64,000 bases of DNA, taken from the NCBI RefSeq assembly GCF_003008615.1, contig NZ_CP027657.1:1674001-1738000 (forward strand), read 5' to 3'. This document shows, one piece after another, positions 17,937-30,430 of this stretch. The stretch is from Pseudomonas mendocina (GTDB taxonomy: Bacteria; Pseudomonadota; Gammaproteobacteria; Pseudomonadales; Pseudomonadaceae). Position 1 is the first letter of the stretch, and each line of letters opens with the position of its first letter. A model generated the notes under the pieces. That model was given only the letters and a program-made list of their open reading frames with translations, did no database searches and was not told the DNA's origin. The translations under genes were made by a program, and so were the position numbers.

Positions 17937-18122
17937 TCAGCAACGCTGTTCCGGCGCCGGGCCAGTAGGCTGCCCGGTGCTCTCCTCGACACGCTGATCA
18001 TCCTGAGTGGTCGGGGTTTCGATCTGCGCAGGACTGAATACCTCGCAGGCCGCCTCCCGACCACCGCTGGTGCAACCGGCCAGCAACATACCAATGACGC
18101 TCAAAGCGGCTAACTTGTCCAT
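17937..18122 (-). CDS. Very small hypothetical lipoprotein (61 aa)
   Basis: 61 residues from the ATG at 18122, which has AAGGAG 7 nt upstream. The signal sequence MDKLAALSVIGMLLAGC carries a clear lipobox. The mature part, about 44 residues, is polar, Pro/Thr/Gln-rich and unstructured-looking with two further Cys. No homology-based function is assigned. It sits between pgk and the MliC-like gene on the same strand. Confidence 0.68.
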   Translation of the reverse strand: MDKLAALSVIGMLLAGCTSGGREAACEVFSPAQIETPTTQDDQRVEESTGQPTGPAPEQRC

Positions 18123-18197
18123 GACATGACTCCTTGTTCGATGATCCGGTCTTCTACAGACCACCCGTTCACGTCAGGGTTTTATCCGCCGTGGCGC

Positions 18198-18217
18198 AGG
18201 GTGACTCCATTCACCCT
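18198..18217 (-). terminator. Hairpin downstream of pgk
   Basis: AGGGTGA-CTCCAT-TCACCCT lies 10 bp beyond the pgk stop. No strong T-run follows on the minus strand, so it may be a partial terminator separating pgk from the small lipoprotein genes. Confidence 0.35.
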
Positions 18218-18226
18218 AGCTGGTGT

Positions 18227-19387
18227 TTATTGTGCGCGTTGTTCCAGCACTTCCACGGCTGGCAGCACTTTGCCCTCGACGAACTCGAGGAACGCGCCGC
18301 CACCGGTGGAAATGTAGGAAATCTTGTCCGCCACGCCGTACTTGTCGATGGCAGCCAGAGTATCGCCGCCGCCTGCGATGGAGAACGCCGGGCTTTCGGC
18401 GATGGCCAGGGCCAGGGCCTTGGTTCCGTTGCCGAACTGATCGAACTCGAACACGCCGACCGGGCCGTTCCACAGAATGGTCTGCGAGGCCTTGAGCATC
18501 TCGGCGAACATCGCTGCGGTTTGCGGGCCGATGTCGAGGATCATGTCGTCCTCGGCCACGTCCTTGACCGCCTTGACGGTGGCGGAGGCCGATTCGGCGA
18601 ATTCCTTGGCCACCACCACATCGACCGGCAGCGGTACGCTGACCTTGGCCGCGATAGCCTTGGCAGTCTCGACCAGATCGGCCTCGTACAGCGATTTGCC
18701 CACCGGCAGGCCGGCAGCGGCGAGGAAGGTGTTGGCGATGCCGCCGCCGACGATCAGCGAGTCGCAGATATCGGCCAGGGAATTGAGCACGTCCAGCTTG
18801 GTCGACACCTTGGAGCCGGCGACGATAGCCAGCATCGGCCGCGCCGGCTTGTCCAGGGCCTTGCCCAGCGCGTCCAGCTCGGCAGCCAGCAGCGGGCCGG
18901 CGCAGGCGACCTTGGCGAACTTGGCCACACCGTGGGTCGAACCCTGAGCGCGGTGGGCGGTGCCGAAGGCGTCCATCACGAATACGTCGCACAGGGCGGC
19001 GTACTGCTGGGCCAGCTCGTCGGTGTTCTTCTTCTCGCCCTTGTTGAAGCGCACGTTCTCCAGCAGCACCAGCTCACCGGCCTTGACCTCGACACCACCG
19101 AGATAGTCCTTGACCAGCGGCACGTCGCGGCCGAGCGCCTTGCTCAGGTAGGCGGCGACCGGCGCCAGGCTGTCTTCCTCACTGTAGATGCCCTCTTCCG
19201 GGCGCCCCAGGTGCGAGCAGACCAGCACGGCAGCGCCCTTCTCCAGCGCCAGCTTGATGGTCGGCAAGGAGGCGAGGATACGCGCGTCGCTCTTGACCAC
19301 ACCGTCCTTCACCGGGACGTTGAGGTCTTCGCGGATCAACACGCGCTTACCAGCGAGGTCGAGGTCGGTCATCTTCAGAACGGTCAT
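18227..19387 (-). CDS. pgk: Phosphoglycerate kinase
   Basis: 386 residues, full length. The N-terminal domain has [16 protein letters not shown] and [10 protein letters not shown] (substrate-binding Arg/Asn). The hinge and nucleotide-binding C-terminal domain has [13 protein letters not shown] and [12 protein letters not shown] with the terminal [13 protein letters not shown] block. It converts 1,3-bisphosphoglycerate and ADP to 3-phosphoglycerate and ATP, reversibly. It starts 3 bp after the epd stop, so translational coupling in the tkt-epd-pgk operon is likely. Confidence 0.97.
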   Translation of the reverse strand: MTVLKMTDLDLAGKRVLIREDLNVPVKDGVVKSDARILASLPTIKLALEKGAAVLVCSHLGRPEEGIYSEEDSLAPVAAYLSKALGRDVPLVKDYLGGVEVKAGELVLLENVRFNKGEKKNTDELAQQYAALCDVFVMDAFGTAHRAQGSTHGVAKFAKVACAGPLLAAELDALGKALDKPARPMLAIVAGSKVSTKLDVLNSLADICDSLIVGGGIANTFLAAAGLPVGKSLYEADLVETAKAIAAKVSVPLPVDVVVAKEFAESASATVKAVKDVAEDDMILDIGPQTAAMFAEMLKASQTILWNGPVGVFEFDQFGNGTKALALAIAESPAFSIAGGGDTLAAIDKYGVADKISYISTGGGAFLEFVEGKVLPAVEVLEQRAQ

Positions 19388-19390
19388 GGA

Positions 19391-20458
19391 TCAGTCCTTC
19401 ACAAAGGCTGGTTGTACGGAGGAAGTGGATACAGCGAGAAAATGTTCGGCAACATCGAGCATACGGTTGGCAAACCCCCACTCGTTGTCGAACCAGGCCA
19501 GCAGGTTGACCAGGCGCGGGCCGGACACGCGGGTCTGGCTGCCGTCGACGATGGCCGAGTGCGGATCATGGTTGAAATCGCAGCTGGCGTGCGGCAGTTC
19601 GGTGTAGGCCAGCAGCCCCTTGAGCGGGCCACTTTCTGCGGCCTGACACAGCACGCGGTTGATCTCTTCGGCAGAGGTGTCGCGGGCAGTCTGCAGGGTG
19701 ATGTCCAGGCAGGAAACGTTGACCGTCGGCACGCGAATGGCCTTGGCCTGGATACGCCCGGCAAGCTCCGGCAGCAGACGTTCGATACCGCGGGCCAGGC
19801 CGGTGGACACCGGAATCACCGACTGGAAGGCCGAGCGCGTGCGGCGCAGGTCTTCGTGGTGGTAGGCATCGATCACGGGCTGGTCATTCATCGCCGAGTG
19901 GATGGTGGTAATGGAGACGTACTCCAGACCCACCACCTCATCGAGAAGTTTCAGCAGCGGCACACCGCAGTTGGTGGTGCAGGAGGCATTGGATACCAGT
20001 TGTTCGGCACCACTGAGGCATTGCTGATTGACGCCATAAACCACCGTGGCGTCGATATCCGCCTCGCTGGCCATCGGCTGCGACAGCAACACCCGCGGAG
20101 CGCCAGCGTCGATGAAACGCTGCGCCTGATCGCGGGTGACGTACTGCCCGGAACACTCCAGTAGCAGGTCGATGTCCAGCGCCGCCCAGTCGATGGCCTC
20201 GGGCTCGCTCTGGCGCAGCACCTTCACGCAAACGCCGTTGATATGCAGGCAGTCGCCATCGACCTTCACCTCGCCGGGAAAACGTCCGTGAGTGGAGTCG
20301 AAGCGGGTCAGGTATTCGATGCTGGCCTGATCGGCCAGGTCGTTCAGCGCGACGATTTCCAGGCTCGCTGAATTGCCACGCTCGTGCAGCGCGCGCAGCA
20401 CGCAACGGCCGATGCGGCCATAGCCGTTGAGGGCGACACGATAGGGGCGATTGGACAT
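19391..20458 (-). CDS. epd: Erythrose-4-phosphate dehydrogenase (GAPDH family)
   Basis: 355 residues. The NAD-binding start is VALNGYGRIGRCVLRAL. The catalytic cysteine lies in SNASCTTNC (about residue 163), and the Epd-typical TTIHSAMNDQPVIDAYHHEDLRRTRSAFQSVIPV block distinguishes it from glycolytic GapA. It oxidises D-erythrose-4-phosphate to 4-phosphoerythronate for pyridoxal-5'-phosphate synthesis, and GAPDH activity is usually low. It lies between tkt, whose product supplies erythrose-4-phosphate, and pgk, as in PA0548-PA0552. Confidence 0.92.
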   Translation of the reverse strand: MSNRPYRVALNGYGRIGRCVLRALHERGNSASLEIVALNDLADQASIEYLTRFDSTHGRFPGEVKVDGDCLHINGVCVKVLRQSEPEAIDWAALDIDLLLECSGQYVTRDQAQRFIDAGAPRVLLSQPMASEADIDATVVYGVNQQCLSGAEQLVSNASCTTNCGVPLLKLLDEVVGLEYVSITTIHSAMNDQPVIDAYHHEDLRRTRSAFQSVIPVSTGLARGIERLLPELAGRIQAKAIRVPTVNVSCLDITLQTARDTSAEEINRVLCQAAESGPLKGLLAYTELPHASCDFNHDPHSAIVDGSQTRVSGPRLVNLLAWFDNEWGFANRMLDVAEHFLAVSTSSVQPAFVKD

Positions 20459-20575
20459 AAGAGGTCTCGGATGAACGTAAGGTGGATCGCGCTTTATCGA
20501 ACCACCGGGCGCTGTAGCGGTGAATCGGGGCGCCAGCTACGCGCCCCGAACCACCGTTACTGCGTCGTTCTCAAC

Positions 20576-22576
20576 TCAGGCGTCCAGCAGTTCTTCGGCA
20601 GTGGCGACGATATTGTCGACGGTGAAACCGAAGTGCTCGAACAGCGCTGGGGCCGGGGCCGACTCACCGAAGCTGGTCATGCCGATGATGCGACCTTCCA
20701 GGCCCACGTACTTGTACCAGTAGTCGGCGTGCGAGGCCTCGATGGCGATGCGCGCACCGACCTGCAGCGGCAGCACGTCCTGCTTGTAAGCGGCGTCCTG
20801 CTGGTCGAACACGCTGGTGGACGGCATCGACACCACGCGCACCTTGCGGCCTGCAGCGGTCAGTTTGTCGTAAGCAGCCACGGCCAGGCCGACTTCCGAA
20901 CCGGTAGCGATCAGGATCAGCTCCGGCTCGCCAGCGCTGTCCTTGAGCACATAGCCGCCGCGCGCGACGTCAGCCAGTTGCTGGGCATCGCGGCTCTGGT
21001 GCGGCAGGTTCTGACGACTGAACACCAGGGCGCTGGGGCCGTCGGCGCGCTCGATGGCGTATTTCCAGGCCACGGCGGATTCCACGGCATCGGCCGGGCG
21101 CCAGGTGTCGAGGTTCGGCGTGCCACGCAGGCTGGCCAGTTGCTCGATCGGCTGGTGGGTCGGGCCGTCTTCGCCGAGACCGATGGAGTCGTGGGTGAAC
21201 ACGTAGAGGACGCGCTTCTTCATCAGCGCGGACATGCGCACGGCATTGCGCGCGTATTCCATGAAGATCAGGAAGGTCGCACCGTAGGGCACGAAGCCGC
21301 CGTGCAGGGCGATGCCGTTCATGATCGCGCTCATGCCGAACTCGCGCACGCCGTAGAACATGTAGTTGCCGGATGCGTCTTCAGCGGAGACGCCCTTGCA
21401 GCCCTTCCACAAGGTCAGGTTGGAGCCGGCCAGGTCGGCCGAACCACCGAGGAACTCCGGCAGCAGCGGGCCGAAGGCATTCAGTGCGTTCTGGCTGGCC
21501 TTACGGCTGGCGATGGTCTCGCCCTTCTCGGCAACGTCCTTGATGTAGGCAGCGGCCTTCTCGGCGAAGTCGGCCGGCAGCTCACCAGCGATGCGGCGTT
21601 TGAACTCGGCAGCCAGCTCGGGATGGGCGGCGGCGTAGGCAGCAAACTTGTCATTCCAGGCGGCTTCGGCGGCAGCACCGGCGGCCTTGGCGTCCCACTC
21701 GGCGTAGATCTCGGCCGGGACTTCGAACGGGCCATGGTTCCAGCCCAGGTTGGCGCGGGTCAGGGCGATTTCATCGTTGCCCAGCGGGGCACCGTGGCAC
21801 TCTTCCTTGCCCTGCTTGTTCGGCGAACCGAAGCCGATGGTGGTCTTGCAGCAGATCAGGGTTGGCTGGTCCACGCTCTTGCGCGCGGTCTCGATGGCCA
21901 TCTTGATCTCTTCGGCATCATGGCCGTCGACGTTGCGGATCACCTGCCAGCCGTAGGCTTCGAAGCGCTTCGGCGTGTCGTCGGTAAACCAGCCTTCGAC
22001 TTCGCCGTCGATGGAGATGCCGTTGTCGTCGTAGAAGGCGATCAGCTTGCCCAGGCCCAGGGTGCCGGCCAGCGAACAGACTTCGTGGGAAATGCCTTCC
22101 ATCATGCAGCCGTCGCCGAGGAACACGTAGGTGTTGTGGTCGACGATCTCGTGGCCTTCACGGTTGAACTGCGCGCCCAGTACCTTCTCGGCAATGGCGA
22201 AACCGACGGCGTTGGCGATGCCCTGGCCGAGCGGGCCGGTGGTGGTCTCGACGCCCGGGGTGTAGCCGTATTCCGGGTGACCCGGAGTCTTGCTGTGCAG
22301 TTGACGGAAGTTTTTCAGGTCGTCGATGGACAGGTCGTAGCCGGTCAGGTGCAACAGCGAATAGATCAGCATCGAACCGTGGCCGTTGGACAGCACGAAG
22401 CGGTCGCGATCGGCGAAGTTCGGGTTGCTCGGGTTGTGCTTGAGGTAGTCGCGCCACAGCACTTCGGCGATATCCGCCATACCCATGGGGGCACCGGGGT
22501 GGCCGCTGTTGGCTTTCTGCACTGCATCCATGCTGAGGGCACGAATGGCATTGGCTCGCTCACGACGGCTGGGCAT
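20576..22576 (-). CDS. tktA: Transketolase
   Basis: 666 residues from the ATG at 22576 ([28 protein letters not shown]), which has GGAGA upstream; the frame extends 19 codons further but is not conserved-looking. The thiamine-diphosphate motif is GDGCMMEG...[11 protein letters not shown]. The pyrimidine-binding and transketolase signature regions are also intact ([20 protein letters not shown]). It transfers two-carbon units in the pentose phosphate pathway. It is the first gene of the minus-strand central carbon cluster, divergent from the ArsR-metK operon over a 267-bp gap. Confidence 0.97.
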   Translation of the reverse strand: MPSRRERANAIRALSMDAVQKANSGHPGAPMGMADIAEVLWRDYLKHNPSNPNFADRDRFVLSNGHGSMLIYSLLHLTGYDLSIDDLKNFRQLHSKTPGHPEYGYTPGVETTTGPLGQGIANAVGFAIAEKVLGAQFNREGHEIVDHNTYVFLGDGCMMEGISHEVCSLAGTLGLGKLIAFYDDNGISIDGEVEGWFTDDTPKRFEAYGWQVIRNVDGHDAEEIKMAIETARKSVDQPTLICCKTTIGFGSPNKQGKEECHGAPLGNDEIALTRANLGWNHGPFEVPAEIYAEWDAKAAGAAAEAAWNDKFAAYAAAHPELAAEFKRRIAGELPADFAEKAAAYIKDVAEKGETIASRKASQNALNAFGPLLPEFLGGSADLAGSNLTLWKGCKGVSAEDASGNYMFYGVREFGMSAIMNGIALHGGFVPYGATFLIFMEYARNAVRMSALMKKRVLYVFTHDSIGLGEDGPTHQPIEQLASLRGTPNLDTWRPADAVESAVAWKYAIERADGPSALVFSRQNLPHQSRDAQQLADVARGGYVLKDSAGEPELILIATGSEVGLAVAAYDKLTAAGRKVRVVSMPSTSVFDQQDAAYKQDVLPLQVGARIAIEASHADYWYKYVGLEGRIIGMTSFGESAPAPALFEHFGFTVDNIVATAEELLDA

Positions 22577-22779
22577 CGCTGAATCTCCTACGGGGGCTGC
22601 TTCTGAATGAAGGGGGCGAAAAAAGGGGGCCATTTTCGCCCAGCCGGGCCCCGCGGGGCAATGACAGATGGTCGTAGAGGCTAAATCAACCTGCCAGCTC
22701 GGTCAGAACGCTCACCGCTGGACTGCCCGGCGCCTGCAGTGTTTCTGGAGCAGAGCCAGACGCCTGAATAGCCACAGCA

Positions 22780-22805
22780 CCAATATCAAAACTTTTTGAT
22801 ATTGG
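22780..22805. promoter_or_regulatory. 26-bp palindrome, probable operator of the ArsR-metK operon
   Basis: Two perfect 12-bp arms, CCAATATCAAAA and TTTTGATATTGG, are separated by CT. It lies 38 bp upstream of the ArsR-fusion start codon and abuts the best -35 candidate (TTGCTG at 22808-22813). Position and symmetry fit binding of the dimeric ArsR-type regulator encoded immediately downstream, that is, autoregulation and control of metK. Confidence 0.65.
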
Positions 22806-22807
22806 CA

Positions 22808-22836
22808 TTGCTGTATGAAAAATGACCGGCTAGACT
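22808..22836 (+). promoter_or_regulatory. Putative promoter of the arsR-type gene and metK
   Basis: TTGCTG (22808-22813) and TAGACT (22831-22836) are spaced by 17 bp. Transcription would start within a few bases of the ATG at 22844, and no Shine-Dalgarno is visible, so a leaderless mRNA is possible. The assignment rests on pattern only. Confidence 0.4.
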
Positions 22837-22843
22837 GCGCCCC

Positions 22844-23845
22844 ATGACCCTGCGTGCATCCCAGCTGGAATTCGACCCCTGCGACGAGCTCGCCGCCCTG
22901 TGCAAGGCCGGCGGCGATCCGCTGCGTCTGAACGTTCTGCGCGCCTTGAGCAACGACTCGTTCGGCGTACTGGAGCTGGCGCAGATCTTCGCCATTGGCC
23001 AGTCGGGCATGAGCCATCACCTCAAGGTACTGTCCCAGGTCGGCCTGGTGGCCACGCGCCGCGAGGGCAACGCGATCTTCTATCGCCGTGCCCTGCCCAA
23101 CGGCCGCCTGCACGCCGCCCTGCTGGAGGACATCGACGAACTGTCGCTGCCCGGCGAGGTGCAGGCACGTATCGCCACCGTGCACCAGCAGCGCGCTACC
23201 GTCAGCCGCGATTTCTTCGCGCGCATGGCCAGCAGTTTCCAGGCCCAGCAGGATCTGATCGCCGGCCTGCCGCAGTACCGCGACAGCCTGTTGGCACTGC
23301 TCGATGCGCTGGGCTTCGCCCCAAGCGCCACAGCACTGGAGATCGGCCCGGGTGACGGAGCCTTCCTGCCCGAGCTGGCGAGTCGCTTCGCCCACGTCAC
23401 GGCGCTGGACAACAGCCCGGCTATGCTCGAACTGACCAGCCAACGCTGCGCGGCCATCGGCCTGCATAACGTCGAGTTGAAGCTGGCCGATGCGCTGCAG
23501 GATGAGCAACTTGCCGCTGACTGCGTGGTGTTGAACATGGTGCTGCACCACTTCGCCACGCCGGCCGAAGCCTTTCGCAAGCTTGCCGACCTGGTCGCAC
23601 CGGGCGGCAGCCTGCTGCTCAGCGAACTGTGCAGCCACGACCAGAGCTGGGCGCGCGAAGCCTGTGGCGACTTGTGGCTCGGCTTCGAACAGGAAGACCT
23701 GGCGCGCTGGGCGACGGCCGCCGGCCTGACGCCCGGCGAAAGCCTCTACATAGGCCTGAAAAACGGCTTTCAGATTCAATTACGGCACTTTGCCAAACCC
23801 GATGCGCATAGCGCCTTCAGCCTCCGGCAAGAAAGGAACCGATAG
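22844..23845 (+). CDS. ArsR-family regulator fused to a SAM-dependent methyltransferase domain
   Basis: 333 residues. The ArsR winged helix (about 15-90) has recognition helix SGMSHHLKVL and the wing TRREGNAIFYRR. A class I methyltransferase fold (about 160-305) follows with an intact SAM motif (LEIGPGDGAFL), the acidic LDNSPAM and the VVLNMVLHHF motif. Its stop codon directly abuts the metK ATG, so the two are one operon. Fusions of this type next to SAM-cycle genes probably sense SAM or SAH with the methyltransferase pocket and repress metK; that is inference. It corresponds to PA0547 of P. aeruginosa. There is no clear ribosome site at its start. Confidence 0.88.
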   Translation: MTLRASQLEFDPCDELAALCKAGGDPLRLNVLRALSNDSFGVLELAQIFAIGQSGMSHHLKVLSQVGLVATRREGNAIFYRRALPNGRLHAALLEDIDELSLPGEVQARIATVHQQRATVSRDFFARMASSFQAQQDLIAGLPQYRDSLLALLDALGFAPSATALEIGPGDGAFLPELASRFAHVTALDNSPAMLELTSQRCAAIGLHNVELKLADALQDEQLAADCVVLNMVLHHFATPAEAFRKLADLVAPGGSLLLSELCSHDQSWAREACGDLWLGFEQEDLARWATAAGLTPGESLYIGLKNGFQIQLRHFAKPDAHSAFSLRQERNR

Positions 23846-27326
<3,481 letters not shown>

Positions 27327-27333
<7 letters not shown>

Positions 27334-27776
27334 GCGCGGAAAGCCTTGTGGCAGGCCTCGCAACTGTCCTCGACGGCCTGCACGGCGGGTTCGAGCGCAG
27401 AGCGACGCAGCGGCGAAGCGGTCGTGACCAGCACCAGCGCAGCGGTGGCCTGCTCCAGGTCGCGCGCCATCTTCTGGAACTGCTCCTGACGCTGCCAGAC
27501 TTCAGGGCTGGCCTTGCTGCGCTCATCATCCGCCACCGACGGGAAATGCTGCCAAGGCTCGCGTGACAGGCGATTGAGCTCGGCAGCGCCGCTGACGAAG
27601 CCGGCTTCGTCGTAGGGAATCCGACCACGCAGCATCCCCCCCAGATCCTCGCTGACCTTGAGCATTTCCTTGAACAGCGCCTGACGTTTACCCAGTGGCG
27701 AGTTGGGATCGACTCCGCCACAGGCAGCCAGGGCCAGGCAGACGCAGGTAAGCATCAGGAGTTTCTTCAGGGTCAT
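27327..27776 (-). CDS. Cytochrome c'/c556-like lipoprotein with single haem site
   Basis: 149 residues from the ATG at 27776 (MTLKKLLMLTCVCLALAAC, lipobox LAAC). The mature part is helical (ALFKEMLKVSEDLGGMLRGR ... WQRQEQFQKMARDLEQATAAL), and the C-terminal CEACH at 139-143 is followed by KAFRAY. Late placement of CxxCH in a four-helix protein is the cytochrome c prime/c556 pattern. It is probably a membrane-anchored periplasmic haem protein of unknown electron partner. The gene is convergent with the DUF1090 gene. Confidence 0.78.
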
Positions 27777-27887
27777 CGACACGACTTCCGGGCGACAAAG
27801 GGCCGCCAGTATCGCGGCTCGCCCCCACCTGGCCAAGCGACCTCTTGTCACAACAGCGATCTTTCACCCGCACCAGTCAGCCGGGGT

Positions 27888-29477
27888 TCAGGTACGAAAG
27901 CGTCCCAACTGGCTGTTGAGCTGCTGTACCTCGCCCTGAATCTGCGCACTGACGCGTACCACGCTCTCGGTTTCGCCCTGGCTGCGTTCGGCCAGGCTGG
28001 AGATATTCGTCACCCGCTGGTCGATCTCCTGTGCCACCTGGCTCTGCTGTTCGGCCGCAGTGGCAATCTGTGCATTGAGCGCATTGATACCATCGACCGC
28101 ACCGACGATGGTTTCCAGCACTTCGCTGGCCTGGCGGATATGGCTCAGGTTGTCATCAGCCAGGGCCGCACTGTGCTGCATCGCCAGCACCGCATCGCGC
28201 GCCCCGCCTTGCAGGCGCTGAATGATCGTCTGGATTTCGCCGGTGGACTGCTGGGTACGACTGGCCAGCGTGCGCACCTCATCGGCGACCACAGCGAAGC
28301 CGCGACCCGCCTCGCCTGCACGCGCGGCCTCAATGGCCGCATTGAGCGCCAGCAGGTTGGTCTGCTCGGCAATCCCGGTAATCACCTCAAGCACCTTGCC
28401 CACACCACTGGTTTCAGCCTCCAGACGCTGCACCTGTTCGCCGCTGCGCCGCAGTTGCTCGACCAGCTCGGCTATCTGCGCGGAACTGCGCTGCACAACC
28501 TGCCGGCCGTTCTGCGCGCGATCATCGGCGTTGCGTGCCGCCTCGGCGGCATGGGCGGCGTGACGCGCCACCTCGGCCACGGTGGCACTCATCTCGTTCA
28601 TCGCCGTAGCCACCTGATCGAGATCCTCGTACTGGCGACGCACGCCATCACCCGCGGACTGAGCTGCACCGACCACGCTGCCGACATGCTCGCCGGTGCG
28701 CTCGCCACTGCGCTTGACCTCCGCCAGCAAGCCTCGTACCTGCTCCTGCATACGGTTGTAGCCGGCAAAGATGCGGCCGATCTCGTTGTCGCCCTGATGG
28801 CCATCCAGGCTACGGGTGAAATCGCCAGAGCCGACTCGCGTCAGCGCACCTTCTACCGCCTTGAGGTTGTGCATCAGCGGCCGCAGGCCGAACTGACGGC
28901 CCAGTACCACCAACGCCAGGATGCCCAGCACGCAGCCGAACGCCAGCCACATCTGCCGGCGCTGGCTGCCTTCGGCGTGGGCGGCCATCAGGCCGACGGC
29001 CTGGTTCATCTCCCGCAACAACTCGACCGACTGCTGCTCGAGCACCTTGAGGTCGACGGCCGTATCGCCGGAGACCATGCGCTGCAATTGGCCGCGAAAA
29101 CCCTGCCAGAGACCGCCGACCTTGTTCATCTGCGCCTGCACGCTCGGCTCGGCGATGGCGCTGATATTGCGTGTTGCGTTGCCGCTCAGCAGGTCACGAT
29201 GGGCCGCATCGAACTGCGCCATGGTCGCCTCCAGGGTCGCAGCGGGCAGCACACCCTCGCGCAGCAGCAGCGCCTCCTTGGTCATCTTCTGGCTGAGCAT
29301 GCGCTGTGCGCCGGCCACGTTGATGGTCTCCGGCGACACCGACATGCTCAGGTACAGCGCCACCGATGCGACCACGGCGAGCAGGAACATCAGCGCGTAG
29401 GAGAACAGGAACTGCTGATTCAGCGTGCGCAGGCCAATGGCGCTGAGCAGACGGTCGAAGAAAGTGCTGACGAACAT
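27888..29477 (-). CDS. Methyl-accepting chemotaxis protein with PilJ-type sensory domain
   Basis: 529 residues. A membrane helix lies near residues 25-48. The periplasmic part contains [20 protein letters not shown], the signature of the type IV pili chemotaxis transducer N-terminal (PilJ/NarX-like) domain that in some proteins binds nitrate. A second membrane helix is near 178-197, followed by HAMP. The cytoplasmic signalling hairpin has [32 protein letters not shown]. It should couple to a CheA, either the flagellar system elsewhere or the Pil-Chp system in this window. It has no chemotaxis neighbours of its own. Confidence 0.93.
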   Translation of the reverse strand: MFVSTFFDRLLSAIGLRTLNQQFLFSYALMFLLAVVASVALYLSMSVSPETINVAGAQRMLSQKMTKEALLLREGVLPAATLEATMAQFDAAHRDLLSGNATRNISAIAEPSVQAQMNKVGGLWQGFRGQLQRMVSGDTAVDLKVLEQQSVELLREMNQAVGLMAAHAEGSQRRQMWLAFGCVLGILALVVLGRQFGLRPLMHNLKAVEGALTRVGSGDFTRSLDGHQGDNEIGRIFAGYNRMQEQVRGLLAEVKRSGERTGEHVGSVVGAAQSAGDGVRRQYEDLDQVATAMNEMSATVAEVARHAAHAAEAARNADDRAQNGRQVVQRSSAQIAELVEQLRRSGEQVQRLEAETSGVGKVLEVITGIAEQTNLLALNAAIEAARAGEAGRGFAVVADEVRTLASRTQQSTGEIQTIIQRLQGGARDAVLAMQHSAALADDNLSHIRQASEVLETIVGAVDGINALNAQIATAAEQQSQVAQEIDQRVTNISSLAERSQGETESVVRVSAQIQGEVQQLNSQLGRFRT

Positions 29478-29675
29478 GGCTGGCTCCCTGGCAGTTGGCG
29501 GAAATCCCCGCTAAATGATGAGGAGCAAGCAAGAACATGGCCAGGCGCCAGGCGCACTGCAGGCCGATTGCCCGCGACAAACGCACCTGAACGGCGCAAC
29601 GAGCAAACGGTCACGCGCCGCTTTGACTCATCGCCTACAACAGGCTTGCGACACGCCAGCTCTCAGCCGAGCCGG

Positions 29676-30062
29676 TCAAGCGGAGACCACGAACAAGGAC
29701 ACGATCAGCCCCATGCCGGCAAACCATACCAGCGAGCGCAGCGGCCCCCAATCGGCCAGGTAGCAGATGAAATACAGCACACGGCTGACGATGAATGCCA
29801 CGGCCAACTGATCGAGCAACGCCTGCTCGGCACCACCGGCCTGGTGGGCAATGATCACTGCCGCAGCGAATGCCGGGGTGACCTCGAAACCGTTGAGCTG
29901 GGCGTTGTTGGCCCGCTTGCGCCAGCCCTCCAACGTGCCGAGAAAGGCGCGCGGATCCTGATTGGCACGCGGGCCGTAGCCAGGGCCGAGGAACTTGGCA
30001 CTGGCGGTGCCCAGATAAGGCAACAGGATGGCGATCAGAACGCACCAGTAGGCGAGGGTCAT
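29676..30062 (-). CDS. MAPEG family membrane protein
   Basis: 128 residues with four hydrophobic helices (about 3-20, 58-75, 82-100 and 108-126). The conserved RANNAQLNGFEVTPAFAAAVI and RVLYFICYLADWGPLRSLVW segments are typical of bacterial MAPEG proteins, which are related to microsomal glutathione transferases and eicosanoid enzymes. Bacterial members are mostly uncharacterised; glutathione binding is possible but not shown by sequence alone. The gene is monocistronic. Confidence 0.87.
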   Translation of the reverse strand: MTLAYWCVLIAILLPYLGTASAKFLGPGYGPRANQDPRAFLGTLEGWRKRANNAQLNGFEVTPAFAAAVIIAHQAGGAEQALLDQLAVAFIVSRVLYFICYLADWGPLRSLVWFAGMGLIVSLFVVSA

Positions 30063-30430
30063 GGCTTGGCTTCACTCGAAAGGTCGGGGAGCCAAGCCTG
30101 GGCGAGCAGCGCCGCTGCGTCCATGGCCGCGTCCGCCGATCATGCCGGCGCTTCGGCCAAGTCTGCGGCGATCCCGGCCAGCACCGCTTAGAACCAGTTC
30201 ACGATCTCGCGAGCTAGAGCCATGCAATACCGATGGCGGCCCCGCAAACAGGCGAGGAACGCTCGGAGTCGCGCTCGATTTTACGAGTTGTAAATGAGCA
30301 GTACTCATTTCGTTCGCCCTTTTGGGGCCGCACTAAAGTGCGTTAGCCGCAAGCGGCTTCCGACCGGGCTGGCGCTCCAGCCTGTTTTTAACGCAGTAGA
30401 GCCGACGTGCAGCAGATCGTGAACAGGTTC
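30063..30430. other. Non-coding stretch carrying a MITE-like repeat
   Basis: The 368 bp between the MAPEG start and the thioesterase stop contain no convincing gene. The 5' part (30063-30245) shows nothing recognisable apart from the MAPEG upstream region. The middle holds the terminal-inverted-repeat element at 30246-30389. A short tail runs to the thioesterase stop. Confidence 0.7.
30246..30389 (+). repeat. MITE-like dispersed element, copy A
   Basis: The element is bounded by AAACAGGC (30246-30253) and GCCTGTTTTT (30380-30389) as terminal inverted repeats, with AACGCAG following. Internally there are consecutive hairpins at 30292-30310, 30316-30328, 30329-30342 and 30345-30358. A second, shorter copy lies inverted at 60233-60347 and shares the ends, TTTACGAGTTGTAAATGAGCA and the hairpin order. 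It encodes no protein and is probably a non-autonomous element or a structured repeat family. Confidence 0.7.

Noticed and set aside
18134..20164. 676-codon plus-strand open frame over pgk and epd
   Set aside because: It lies antisense to two unmistakable central-metabolism genes, and its translation is repetitive His/Gly/Val/Asp-rich sequence typical of antisense frames in high-GC genomes.
20384..22582. 732-codon plus-strand open frame over tkt
   Set aside because: Antisense to full-length transketolase; no recognisable motif and no ribosome site.
28140..30191. 683-codon plus-strand open frame over the chemoreceptor and MAPEG genes
   Set aside because: Spans two genes on the other strand with an Arg/His/Gln-rich shadow translation.
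30061..30297. Small open frames on both strands in the MAPEG-thioesterase gap
   Set aside because: No ribosome site or family resemblance, and they run into the repeat element; frames are open by composition only.
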